Positions 26,909 through 35,837 of a stretch of DNA of 64,000 bases are shown here, piece after piece. The stretch lies in NCBI RefSeq assembly GCF_027105055.1, contig NZ_CP114264.1, forward strand, positions 558,001 through 622,000, in the 5' to 3' direction. The translations under genes and the position numbers were made by a program. The notes beneath the pieces were generated by a model. That model was not told where the DNA came from and did no database searches. It saw only the letters and a program-made list of their open reading frames with translations. Positions within the stretch are counted from its first letter, which is position 1. Each line of letters starts with the position of its first letter. The DNA comes from Acinetobacter sp. TR3 (GTDB lineage: Bacteria; Pseudomonadota; Gammaproteobacteria; Pseudomonadales; Moraxellaceae).

Positions 26909-26925
26909 TTTTTACAGTAGATCAA
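26897..26925 (-). promoter_or_regulatory. Candidate nrdA promoter
   Basis: On the minus strand, TTGATC (26925-26920) and TATCTT (26902-26897) are separated by 17 bp. Each hexamer matches four of six consensus bases. The overlap with the distal NrdR box supports the assignment. Confidence 0.5.
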
Positions 26926-27010
26926 TCCTTGACATTTTGGTAATTTTTTTTTCATGTCTTAACTGCTGAATTCACAGGCACATAGCATAACAAAGCCATT
27001 CAAAAAGGCT

Positions 27011-27031
27011 TATAGATAACTCTGTGGATAA
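27011..27031. promoter_or_regulatory. Pair of DnaA-box-like sequences between nrdA and bfmR
   Basis: TATAGATAA (27011-27019) and the exact DnaA box TGTGGATAA (27023-27031) start 12 bp apart, the same spacing as the array at 1424-1491. They lie about 90 bp upstream of the proposed nrdA promoter. E. coli nrdAB is controlled by DnaA from upstream boxes. Confidence 0.6.
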
Positions 27032-27224
27032 GTCAAAAAACAAACACTTAAATTATTTTGGGTGAAGAAAGAAACAAATTGTTTAACATTGGCACAAAAT
27101 CTATACTAAAAATTCATCCTGTCGGAAAAAGCAGATGAAATTAAAAAATATATTAAAATTCATAATTTAAATAAAAATATAACAAAAGTGCTTAGCCGTG
27201 TATCAGTTTGGTGAACGCCTACTT

Positions 27225-27239
27225 GTTTACAATGTAAAC
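27225..27239. promoter_or_regulatory. Perfect palindrome upstream of bfmR
   Basis: GTTTACA-A-TGTAAAC, 80 bp before the bfmR start. It is a candidate operator; the binding protein is not known from sequence. Confidence 0.45.
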
Positions 27240-27319
27240 GTGTGTATATTGCAAAACATAAACCAATGTATCTGTCAGATTTTTATAGATAGATTCACTC
27301 TAATTGTAGGGGCATACAA

Positions 27320-28036
27320 ATGAGCCAAGAAGAAAAGTTACCAAAAATTTTGATCGTTGAAGATGACGAACGTTTAGCTCGCTTAACACAAGAGTATTTG
27401 ATTCGTAACGGTTTAGAAGTTGGGGTCGAAACAGATGGTAATCGTGCGATTCGCCGTATTATCAGTGAGCAACCAGATTTAGTTGTCTTGGATGTGATGT
27501 TACCGGGTGCAGATGGTTTAACCGTTTGTCGAGAAGTTCGTCCACATTATCATCATCCTATTTTGATGTTAACTGCACGTACTGAAGATATGGATCAAGT
27601 ACTTGGTTTAGAAATGGGCGCAGATGACTATGTTGCTAAACCAGTTCAACCACGTGTTTTATTAGCTCGTATTCGTGCTTTATTACGTCGTACTGATAAA
27701 ACAGTTGAAGACGAAGTTGCTCAACGTATCGAGTTTGATGATCTCGTGATTGATAACGGTGGCCGTTCAGTGACTTTAAACGGTGAGCTGGTTGATTTTA
27801 CGAGCGCTGAATATGACTTATTGTGGTTGCTAGCTTCAAACGCAGGGCGCATCTTATCTCGTGAAGATATTTTTGAGCGTCTCCGTGGTATTGAATACGA
27901 TGGTCAAGACCGTTCGATCGATGTGCGTATTTCACGTATTCGTCCAAAAATTGGTGATGATCCAGAAAATCCAAAACGTATCAAAACTGTGCGTAGCAAA
28001 GGTTATTTATTCGTTAAAGAAACTAACGGGATGTAA
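27320..28036 (+). CDS. bfmR: OmpR-family response regulator BfmR
   Basis: DNA-binding regulator of a two-component system controlling biofilm, capsule and envelope stress in Acinetobacter. The 238 residues match the known length. The receiver domain (about 8-125) has acidic EDDE, phosphoacceptor Asp58 in VVLDVMLPGADG, Thr in LMLTARTED and Lys in DDYVAKPVQ. The winged helix (about 140-235) includes FTSAEYDLLWLLASNAGR and ends KTVRSKGYLFVKE. The sensor gene bfmS follows after 40 bp. A palindrome lies upstream and may be its own site. Confidence 0.95.
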   Translation: MSQEEKLPKILIVEDDERLARLTQEYLIRNGLEVGVETDGNRAIRRIISEQPDLVVLDVMLPGADGLTVCREVRPHYHHPILMLTARTEDMDQVLGLEMGADDYVAKPVQPRVLLARIRALLRRTDKTVEDEVAQRIEFDDLVIDNGGRSVTLNGELVDFTSAEYDLLWLLASNAGRILSREDIFERLRGIEYDGQDRSIDVRISRIRPKIGDDPENPKRIKTVRSKGYLFVKETNGM

Positions 28037-28076
28037 TGTGTATCTTGCTTAAAATTAGCTTGGAATTATCTCCCTT

Positions 28077-29717
28077 ATGCTAAGTCGAGTACTTAAAAAC
28101 AGTATTTTCTTGCGAATTTATGCTGGATTAGTGGTTTTAGTTGTTGTTGTTGCCGCATTTTGTTATTTGCTGGTACAGGTCATCAACTATCAACGCGCGC
28201 AAGAATATCGTGAATATCTGACGGATGGTATTTCATATGTCATCAGTGAGGGGGTATCTCGACAGCCTCAAAAACAACAAAAGCTAGATTGGATTTCTGA
28301 TGCCTCCGATTTACTAGAACTTCCAATCTACTATGTTGATGCAGCACGTGTAGAGCTTTCTCGTACTGAGAAAAAGCGGATTGCTGAGCAGAAATCAGTG
28401 GTTCGTTATGATGCCAATAACGGTGTGGGTTATATCATTATTGGCCTCAAAGATGATGCGAAACATTATCTTTATATCAAAGTGGATAAGCTCGGCGAGC
28501 GCCAAATGAAGGCATTGCCAATTTTTGTACTGGATTATTTGATTTTTTATCCGGGGCAAGAGCGTGAATATTTAGAAAGAATTAAAAAACATTTTTACTA
28601 TCCGATTACGATTGCCAATATTAAAGATATTAATCTAGATTCAGAGCAAATCGGTCGTTTACGTCAAGACCAAAGTATTCTGTTATATAAGGATAGTGCA
28701 ACTGTACGTGGTACAACGATTTCAATTGTTTCTCCAATGCCAAACCATCCTGCACAAGTTCTTATCTTAGGTCCAGTTCCAATGTTTAATTGGATGCCTT
28801 TTCAGCTTTCAGCAGGTATTACCTTATTTAGCTTATTCTTATTAAGTCTAGGTGTTTACGGTTTAATTCTACTGCTTGAGCGGAAAATTCGTCAGGTTCG
28901 TCATGCCCTGAATAAAATGAAATCGGGTGACCTGTCATTACGTGTTCCGATTGAAGGCACAGATGAAATGGCAAATTTAGCATCAAGTTATAATAATATG
29001 TCAGACCATATCCAGCGGTTGATTGAGGCGCAACGGGAATTAATGCGCGCAGTGTCGCATGAACTCAGAACGCCTGTGGCGCGTATCCGCTTTGGTATGG
29101 AGATGCTGGCAGAAGAGGATGACTATAGTTACCGTATTCAGCAGGTGGAGATGATTGATAAGGATATTGAGGCACTCAATACCCTGATTGATGAGATCAT
29201 GACCTATGCCAAACTGGAGCAGGGCACACCATCACTTGATTTTGAAGACCTTGTGCTGGTTGAGGTGCTGGATCAGGTCGCAATGGAGACCGAGGCGCTC
29301 AAAACCCAGAAAGAAATTGAACTGATTGCTCCACCTCTGGCATTACGTGTTGATGCTGAACGTCGCTATTTGCATCGTGTGGTACAAAACTTGGTTGGAA
29401 ATGCCGTTCGTTATTGCGATCATAAAGTTCGAATTAGTGGTGGTGTTCGTGCTGATGGTAAGGCATATGTCTGTGTAGAGGACGATGGGCCGGGCATTCC
29501 AGAGCAAGAGCGCGCACGTATTTTTGAAGCCTTTGCTCGTTTGGATGATAGTCGTACACGCGCATCAGGTGGGTATGGTTTGGGTTTATCAATCGTGAGT
29601 CGTATCGCGTATTGGTTCGGTGGAGATATTATGGTAGACCAAAGCCCTAACTTAGGTGGCGCACGTTTTACCATGACATGGCCAGCGAAGCGTTATAAAC
29701 AAAACATAAAAAAATAG
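28077..29717 (+). CDS. bfmS: Sensor histidine kinase BfmS
   Basis: Inner-membrane partner of BfmR, 546 residues. TM1 is at about 12-34 (FLRIYAGLVVLVVVVAAFCY), a periplasmic sensor domain runs to about 240, TM2 (AGITLFSLFLLSLGVYGLIL) follows, then HAMP. The phosphoacceptor is His328 in AVSHELRTPVARIRFGMEML, and the ATPase domain shows N box VVQNLVGNAVRYC, G1 VEDDGPGIP and G2 GGYGLGLSIVSR. The stop lies 35 bp before the downstream terminator. Confidence 0.95.
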   Translation: MLSRVLKNSIFLRIYAGLVVLVVVVAAFCYLLVQVINYQRAQEYREYLTDGISYVISEGVSRQPQKQQKLDWISDASDLLELPIYYVDAARVELSRTEKKRIAEQKSVVRYDANNGVGYIIIGLKDDAKHYLYIKVDKLGERQMKALPIFVLDYLIFYPGQEREYLERIKKHFYYPITIANIKDINLDSEQIGRLRQDQSILLYKDSATVRGTTISIVSPMPNHPAQVLILGPVPMFNWMPFQLSAGITLFSLFLLSLGVYGLILLLERKIRQVRHALNKMKSGDLSLRVPIEGTDEMANLASSYNNMSDHIQRLIEAQRELMRAVSHELRTPVARIRFGMEMLAEEDDYSYRIQQVEMIDKDIEALNTLIDEIMTYAKLEQGTPSLDFEDLVLVEVLDQVAMETEALKTQKEIELIAPPLALRVDAERRYLHRVVQNLVGNAVRYCDHKVRISGGVRADGKAYVCVEDDGPGIPEQERARIFEAFARLDDSRTRASGGYGLGLSIVSRIAYWFGGDIMVDQSPNLGGARFTMTWPAKRYKQNIKK

Positions 29718-29752
29718 TTTTAGTTCATTTAAGCTTGTATGAAGAATATAAG

Positions 29753-29786
29753 AAAGCCAAAGCATCAAGCTTTGGCTTTAATTTTT
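29753..29786. terminator. Terminator between bfmS and the convergent hypothetical gene
   Basis: AAAGCCAAAGC (29753-29763) pairs with GCTTTGGCTTT (29769-29779), loop ATCAA, then ATTTTT. Confidence 0.85.
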
Positions 29787-29805
29787 CATGAAGCATAAAT
29801 ATTGC

Positions 29806-30162
29806 TTATTCATGAATAGATGAATCAGGCTCGATTAATGGATGACCAGACCTTAAGCCATTCAGTGCATCTATATTAAAATCCAAAAGTAAGGAATTAT
29901 TTTTTACGTCTATTTTATAACTTTTAATCAATGGTTGATCGCCACTTAATGTTTCAACTTTATAGCTATCAGCAATGTTTAGAATACTTTCAAGATTGGT
30001 TGTTGTTGCAGCAAAGTCTTCTCTAAAGACTTCATAGATATCTCTTAGGTCGAAAATTGCATTATCAGCATCAGGGTGTTTTCGAATATAACTTTCAATG
30101 TGCCGCATCAGCAGTTGTGAAAAAAAGAAATAATCTGAGTCATGTGTATATTCTAAATGCAT
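29806..30162 (-). CDS. Hypothetical protein, 118 aa
   Basis: A soluble, acidic protein without recognised domain. It contains FFSQLLMRHIESYIRKHPDA, FDLRDIYEVFREDFAATTT and a C-terminal strand-rich part KSYKIDVKNNSLLLDFNIDA. AAGGAG lies seven bases before the ATG, which makes expression likely. It is a single gene flanked by the bfmS terminator and the region of the GGDEF remnant. Function unknown. Confidence 0.78.
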   Translation of the reverse strand: MHLEYTHDSDYFFFSQLLMRHIESYIRKHPDADNAIFDLRDIYEVFREDFAATTTNLESILNIADSYKVETLSGDQPLIKSYKIDVKNNSLLLDFNIDALNGLRSGHPLIEPDSSIHE

Positions 30163-30254
30163 ATTTTTCTCCTTGTTTGCTACTTTTAGAATATCGATCT
30201 CTCAGCCAAATAGTGTATAAAGTTAATTAAAGCATGTAGCTGAATTGCAAAATA

Positions 30255-30500
30255 TTATGTCGAAATGACAACCTGATTTCGGCCCTATCTTTTTGCGTGG
30301 TAAAGCGCATTGTCCGCCTGCTTGAATAAATGCTCAATCGGCTGGTGATTTTCGGGCGTGCAAATGCACAGGCCAATGCTAAGCTGAATGAAAAATGCTG
30401 CTATTGATCAATTGAAATAGGAGTTTGGCTCATGTGTCGGCGAATCTGTTCGGCACAGGCATGAACAGCCTCCATGCTGACACTTTTCTTTGGGGGAAAT
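30255..30500 (-). pseudogene. Decayed diguanylate cyclase (GGDEF) gene remnant
   Basis: The minus strand reads FIQLSIGLC, then QADNALYHAKR, a TAG stop, then GRNQVVIST and TAA at 30255-30257. This is the familiar C-terminal end of GGDEF domains (A-D-x-A-L-Y-x-A-K-x-x-G-R-N). Upstream, in another frame, MEAVHACAEQIRRHMSQTPI then a second TAG gives the preceding helix. At least two nonsense codons and one frameshift are present, and the GGDEF signature itself is missing. No functional product is expected. Confidence 0.75.
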
Positions 30501-30873
30501 TAGGTCGGGCTATTATATAAATTTTGTTTAAATTTTCAGCACAAATTTGTATCAATGCAATGATTTAGTTCATGCTGCAATATTTTTGAGCATTGATGAC
30601 AAGTTGCGGATATTTTTGGCGCAAGAATAAAGAAAAAAATGATTAACATTGGTTAGTCGATTTGATAATTCGATTTTTAAGGGTGAATTTGTAGCGATCT
30701 AGGTCGTATCAGGAAATTAATCAACAAAATCATCCTAAAGACTAAAGCGCTTCAACTAGCATGAGAAATTAGAAATCAGGTACAATTGGCGGGATTAATT
30801 TTGTGTTTGGTGTATTTGAAGGCCAATACATACATTCTTTGTTAAAAATAGGCCTGCCAGGAGTTATCCCCGC
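30501..30873. other. Long upstream region of the nuo operon
   Basis: The region holds no gene. TACAAT at 30781-30786 is a plausible -10 box about 90 bp before nuoA, without a convincing -35 box. The RBS CAGGAG precedes nuoA. Confidence 0.4.
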
Positions 30874-31425
30874 ATGAGTGCCATTACTCCATACGATTGG
30901 GCGATTATCGCCTTCGTGATCGGCGTTACATTTCTTTGCGTTTTTATGCTTACAGTTCCCTTACTCCTCGGGGGTAAAGCATGGGGGCGTGCGAAGCAAG
31001 AGCAGTTTGAATCAGGTGTAGTTGGTGCGGGCGGTGCTCGTATCCGCTTGTCAGCCAAATTCTATTTAGTTGCAATTTTCTTCGTTGTCTTTGACTTGGA
31101 AGCTCTTTACCTCTACGCATGGTCGACATCAGTTCGTGAAGTAGGTTGGTTTGGATTTACCACGGTCGTTATTTTTGTTGTCGATCTTTTGATCGCTTTG
31201 GTTTATGCAATTTCTGTAGGCGCGCTGAATTGGGCACCTGTAGATCGTCGTAAATCTGCTGGTGTGACAACAAAAATTGGTTCACCGAATATGAATATTG
31301 CTGACATTACTCGATTCAATAATATTGAAGAGCTTGTTGTCGATCCTACTGGTCATATTCCAGCACAGTCTTCTGGTCGTGTTAAGTCTAAAACACCGAC
31401 TACATCATCATTTGAACAGGAGTAA
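30874..31425 (+). CDS. nuoA: NADH-quinone oxidoreductase subunit A
   Basis: Membrane subunit of complex I, with three helices. Family signatures are the stretch FESGV with following small residues, RIRLSAKFYLVAIFFVVFD and LEALYLYAW. It heads the 13-gene nuo operon. The 183-residue product is longer than E. coli NuoA (147) because of a polar C-terminal tail of about 40 residues after the last helix. nuoB begins six bases after the stop. Confidence 0.95.
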   Translation: MSAITPYDWAIIAFVIGVTFLCVFMLTVPLLLGGKAWGRAKQEQFESGVVGAGGARIRLSAKFYLVAIFFVVFDLEALYLYAWSTSVREVGWFGFTTVVIFVVDLLIALVYAISVGALNWAPVDRRKSAGVTTKIGSPNMNIADITRFNNIEELVVDPTGHIPAQSSGRVKSKTPTTSSFEQE

Positions 31426-31431
31426 GTCGGG

Positions 31432-32109
31432 ATGAAATATACTTTAACCCGTGCGAATCCAGATGCCGATCAGTATCCATTACAAGATCGTCAAATCGTA
31501 ACTGATCCTCTTGAGGAAGAAGTGAATAAAAGTGTGATGATGACACGTCTTGAAGATGTGTTGCATACCGCAGTGAACTGGGGGCGTAAAAACTCTTTAT
31601 GGCCTTTTAACTTCGGTACATCATGCTGTTATGTTGAATATGCGACGACTTTAACTGGTGTACATGACTTATCTCGTTTTGGTGCTGAGGTTATTCGTGC
31701 TTCACCACGTCAAGCAGATTTAATGATTGTTGCAGGAACCTGCTTTGTCAAAATGGCACCTGTAATTCAACGTTTGTATGAACAAATGCTTGAGCCTAAA
31801 TGGGTCATCTCTATGGGTGCTTGTGCGAACTCTGGTGGTATGTACGACATCTATTCTGTAGTACAAGGTGTCGATAAAATTATTCCTGTTGATGTGTACA
31901 TCCCAGGTTGCCCACCTCGTCCAGAAGCATTGATCCAAGCATTGATGTTACTTCAAGACCAAATTCAACTAGAGCGCCGTCCACTTTCAGCGGTGATTGG
32001 TGATGATCTTCAGCCTGTGTATAAGCCAAAGATGATGCCAGAACGCGATCGTAAAAATGCGGAACGTATTGCGGTGAAAAATTTACGCTCTATGGATGAA
32101 ATTAAATAA
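31432..32109 (+). CDS. nuoB: NADH-quinone oxidoreductase subunit B
   Basis: Carries iron-sulfur cluster N2, the last electron carrier before quinone, in the peripheral arm. The cysteines are visible in [24 protein letters not shown] and [13 protein letters not shown]. The 225 residues are normal. An 85-bp gap, the longest in the operon, precedes nuoCD. Confidence 0.97.
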   Translation: MKYTLTRANPDADQYPLQDRQIVTDPLEEEVNKSVMMTRLEDVLHTAVNWGRKNSLWPFNFGTSCCYVEYATTLTGVHDLSRFGAEVIRASPRQADLMIVAGTCFVKMAPVIQRLYEQMLEPKWVISMGACANSGGMYDIYSVVQGVDKIIPVDVYIPGCPPRPEALIQALMLLQDQIQLERRPLSAVIGDDLQPVYKPKMMPERDRKNAERIAVKNLRSMDEIK

Positions 32110-32194
32110 TTTGAACGATGAATTGTGATATGTCTGAAGAGACATGATCATCGGGAAAATTGCCAGAATTTGTATTAAATAGGAAGCCAAGCCA

Positions 32195-33982
32195 ATGGCT
32201 GAAACTGACATTGCTATGCCAGAGTCAACGCAAGTTGATTCACGCCCAGCATTTGCAATCGTAGAAGAGCTCAAAACCAAATTTGGTGAGAATTTCTATG
32301 TGCAGGCGACTTTTGAAGAGTTTCCAACAGTCTGGGTTGAGCGCGCACGCGTGCAAGAAGTCCTTATGTTCCTCCGTAAAGTGGAACGTCCTTATGTAAT
32401 GCTGTTTGACTTATCTGCGGTTGATGAGCGTTTACGTGTTCACCGTGATGGTTTACCAGCATCAGACTTTACTGTGTTTTATCACTTGTTATCGCTTGAG
32501 CGTAATAGTGATATTCGTATTAAAGTTGCATTAAATGAAAATGATTTAAGCATCCCAACCGCAACCAATATTTGGCCAAATGCCAACTGGTACGAGCGTG
32601 AAGCTTACGATATGTTTGGTATCGATTTTGCTGGGCATCCAATGCTCCGTCGTATCTTGTTACCAACCTATTGGGAAGGTCATCCATTACGTAAAGAATA
32701 TTCTGCGCGTGCGACAGAATATACGCCGTATATGCAGAATCAAGCGAAACAGGATTTTGAACAAGAACACCTACGCTTTGTGCCTGAAGACTGGGGTCTA
32801 AAACGCGGCAATGCTGATGAAGACTTCATGTTCTTGAACTTAGGTCCTAACCATCCATCTGCACACGGTGCGTTCCGTGTGGTATTGCAGTTGGACGGTG
32901 AAGAGGTGAAAGACTGCGTACCTGATATTGGTTATCACCACCGTGGTGTGGAAAAGATGGCTGAACGTCAAACATGGCATTCATTCATTCCGTATACGGA
33001 TCGTGTTGACTACTTAGGTGGTTGTGCGCAAAACATGCCTTATGTGATGGCGGTTGAACAGCTTGCTGGTATTAAAGTACCTGAGCGTGCGCAAGTGATT
33101 CGTGTGATGTTGAACGAATTATTCCGTATCAATAACCACTTATTATTCTGTGGTACAGCGATTCAGGATGCGGGTGGTATGACCCCTGTATTCTATATGT
33201 TCGCAGACCGTCAAAAAGTCTATGACATCGTTGAAGCGATCACGGGTTACCGTATGCATCCAGCATGGTTCCGTATCGGTGGTACGGCACATGACCTTCC
33301 AAACAACTGGCAAAAACTTGTTAAAGAATTGCTAGAGTGGATGCCAAAACGTTTGAACGAGTACTACACTGCGGCACTTAAAAACTCAGTATTTATTGGT
33401 CGTACCCGCAATGTTGCGCAATACGATGCTAAATCTGCGTTGGCTTGGGGTGTGACGGGTACTGGTTTACGTGCGACAGGTATTGATTTTGACGTTCGTA
33501 AATATCGTCCATACAGTGGTTATGAAAACTTCGACTTTGATATTCCAGTGGAATATGAAGGCGATGCATATGCACGTGTTTTGGTTCACTTCCGTGAAAT
33601 TACTGAGTCGTTGAAAATTATTCAACAGTGCTTGGACAACATGCCATCTGGTCCTTATAAAGCGGATCATCCACTGGCTGTTCCACCACCAAAAGATAAG
33701 ACATTACAAGATATTGAAACCTTGATTACGCACTTCTTGAGTGTATCTTGGGGTCCTGTCATGCCTGCAGGTGAGTCATCATTTATGACTGAAGTGGTGA
33801 AAGGTGCGAGTACTTATTACTTGACTTCAGATAAGTCAACGATGAGTTACCGTACTCGTATTCGTACACCGACCTTCACACATTTGCAGCAAATGCCTTC
33901 TGTGATTAATGGCAGTTTGGTTTCTGACTTGATCATTTATTTGGCGACCATTGACGTGGTTATGGCTGACGTGGATCGCTAG
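32195..33982 (+). CDS. nuoCD: NADH-quinone oxidoreductase, fused subunits C and D
   Basis: A single 595-residue chain joins the 30-kDa (NuoC, about 1-180, with [19 protein letters not shown]) and 49-kDa (NuoD, about 205-595, with [28 protein letters not shown] and [12 protein letters not shown]) subunits. The fusion is as in E. coli and other gammaproteobacteria. NuoD forms the quinone-binding site with NuoB. Confidence 0.97.
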   Translation: MAETDIAMPESTQVDSRPAFAIVEELKTKFGENFYVQATFEEFPTVWVERARVQEVLMFLRKVERPYVMLFDLSAVDERLRVHRDGLPASDFTVFYHLLSLERNSDIRIKVALNENDLSIPTATNIWPNANWYEREAYDMFGIDFAGHPMLRRILLPTYWEGHPLRKEYSARATEYTPYMQNQAKQDFEQEHLRFVPEDWGLKRGNADEDFMFLNLGPNHPSAHGAFRVVLQLDGEEVKDCVPDIGYHHRGVEKMAERQTWHSFIPYTDRVDYLGGCAQNMPYVMAVEQLAGIKVPERAQVIRVMLNELFRINNHLLFCGTAIQDAGGMTPVFYMFADRQKVYDIVEAITGYRMHPAWFRIGGTAHDLPNNWQKLVKELLEWMPKRLNEYYTAALKNSVFIGRTRNVAQYDAKSALAWGVTGTGLRATGIDFDVRKYRPYSGYENFDFDIPVEYEGDAYARVLVHFREITESLKIIQQCLDNMPSGPYKADHPLAVPPPKDKTLQDIETLITHFLSVSWGPVMPAGESSFMTEVVKGASTYYLTSDKSTMSYRTRIRTPTFTHLQQMPSVINGSLVSDLIIYLATIDVVMADVDR

Positions 33983-33994
33983 GGTTAAACGATT

Positions 33995-34504
33995 ATGATG
34001 ATTTTGACTGATAAAAAACCTCGTGTGAATGTTGAAGGGATTTTGACTGCTGAAGAAATCCATGACATTGAACACCATATTGATCACTATCCATATCCAC
34101 GTGCGGCATCATTGGATGCATTAAAATGCGTACAACGTCGTAATGGCTGGGTAGATGATGCTCAAATGAATGCAATTGCGCAATTGTTGACAATCAGTGT
34201 GGCGGATTTAGAGGGTGTAGCAACATTCTATAACCGTATTTATCGCCAACCTGTAGGTCGTCATGTGATTTTGTTATGTGACTCAATTGCATGCTTCTTG
34301 ATGGGTGCAGAAACTTTAGCAGAAGCATTTCAGCGAGAGTTAGGCATCCAGTATGGACAAACCACAGCAGATGGTCGTTTCACCTTGCTCCCAATTTGCT
34401 GTTTAGGCAACTGTGATAAAGGTCCAACGTTAATGATTGATGAAGATACTCACGGTTTAGTGGATGTGTCATCAGTTAAACAGTTATTGGAGAAGTATGT
34501 ATGA
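33995..34504 (+). CDS. nuoE: NADH-quinone oxidoreductase subunit E
   Basis: Thioredoxin-like subunit with the [2Fe-2S] cluster N1a. Cluster cysteines lie in [14 protein letters not shown] and [13 protein letters not shown], and the [11 protein letters not shown] helix is typical. It has 169 residues. Its stop overlaps the nuoF start by four bases (ATGA at 34501). Confidence 0.96.
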   Translation: MMILTDKKPRVNVEGILTAEEIHDIEHHIDHYPYPRAASLDALKCVQRRNGWVDDAQMNAIAQLLTISVADLEGVATFYNRIYRQPVGRHVILLCDSIACFLMGAETLAEAFQRELGIQYGQTTADGRFTLLPICCLGNCDKGPTLMIDEDTHGLVDVSSVKQLLEKYV

Positions 34505-35826
34505 ATACTGAACCAAAACCAATTTATGGCGACGGTAATCCAGAAACTCATCCACTCACTTGGCGTTTGAGTAAGCAAGAACACGTTCGTGCTGCTGATG
34601 AATACGAAGCTTTAGAAGGTTATGCAGGCTTCAAAAAAGCGCTCAGCATGCCACCAAAAGATGTACTTGACGTGATTAAAGCTGCGACAGTTAAAGGTCG
34701 TGGTGGTGCAGGTTTCCCAGCAGGAATTAAATGGTCGTTGATGGCACCGAATGATGGTGGTCCACGCTATTTAATTTGTAATGCTGATGAAATGGAACCA
34801 GGTACCTTTAAAGACCGTTTGTTGATGGAAAAACTTCCACATCAATTGATCGAAGGTATGTTGATCGCAGGTTATACCCTTGAAGCAACGCATGGTTATA
34901 TCTTCATTCGTGGTGAATACATCGAAGCAGCTCAATACTTAAATGAAGCATTAGAGCAAGTTCGTGCCAAAGGTTACTTGGGTGAAAACATCCTCGGTAC
35001 TGGTTGGAACTTTGAGATGTATGTTCACACGGGCGCAGGACGTTATATCTGTGGTGAAGAAACTGCATTGATTAACTCGCTAGAAGGTCGTCGTGCCAAT
35101 CCGCGTACAAAACCACCATTCCCACAAGTTGCAGGGGCATGGGGTCGTCCAACGATTGTCAACAACGTCGAAACCTACAATAACTTGCCAGCAATCATGT
35201 TGCGTGGGCCAGAGTGGTATATCAACCTTTCTGCACATAAGTCTAAAGATCCAGGTACTAAGATTTATGGTGCATCAGGTAAGGTGAAATTCCCAGGACT
35301 TTGGGAACTTCCTTTTGGTACAACAGCGCGTGAAGTGATTGAAGAACATGCGGGTGGTATGCGTGATGGTCTCACTTTAAAAGCATGGTTACCAGGTGGT
35401 GCTTCGACTGACTTTTTAGCAGCTGAGCACATTGACTTGCCAATGGACGCTGAAAGCATCATGAAAGCAGGTTCACGTTTAGGAACATGTTTGTTGATGG
35501 TGGTGGATGAAACCCAATGTATGGTCTCTGCAACGCGTAACTTAGAAGAGTTCTTTGCACGTGAATCATGTGGTTTCTGTACACCGTGCCGTGATGGTTT
35601 ACCTTGGGCAGTCAAAGCGCTGAAAGCACTCGAAACAGGTACAGGTAAGAAAGAAGATATCGATCATTTACAAGAACTGACGCGTAAATTATGGATCGGT
35701 AAAACTTTCTGTGCTCATGCACCGGGTGCGATGGAGCCGCTTATGGGTGCATTAAAATATTTCCGCCATGAGTTTGAAGCAAAGGTTAAAACCCATGCTC
35801 CTGCTCTTGACGTAGAACAAGTTTAA
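34501..35826 (+). CDS. nuoF: NADH-quinone oxidoreductase subunit F
   Basis: Binds NADH and FMN and passes electrons to cluster N3. Visible are the nucleotide-binding glycine-rich motif [43 protein letters not shown] and the [4Fe-4S] ligands in [12 protein letters not shown] plus a later cysteine (TFCAHAPG). It has 441 residues, normal length. Confidence 0.97.
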   Translation: MNTEPKPIYGDGNPETHPLTWRLSKQEHVRAADEYEALEGYAGFKKALSMPPKDVLDVIKAATVKGRGGAGFPAGIKWSLMAPNDGGPRYLICNADEMEPGTFKDRLLMEKLPHQLIEGMLIAGYTLEATHGYIFIRGEYIEAAQYLNEALEQVRAKGYLGENILGTGWNFEMYVHTGAGRYICGEETALINSLEGRRANPRTKPPFPQVAGAWGRPTIVNNVETYNNLPAIMLRGPEWYINLSAHKSKDPGTKIYGASGKVKFPGLWELPFGTTAREVIEEHAGGMRDGLTLKAWLPGGASTDFLAAEHIDLPMDAESIMKAGSRLGTCLLMVVDETQCMVSATRNLEEFFARESCGFCTPCRDGLPWAVKALKALETGTGKKEDIDHLQELTRKLWIGKTFCAHAPGAMEPLMGALKYFRHEFEAKVKTHAPALDVEQV

Positions 35827-35837
35827 GGAATTCGACT

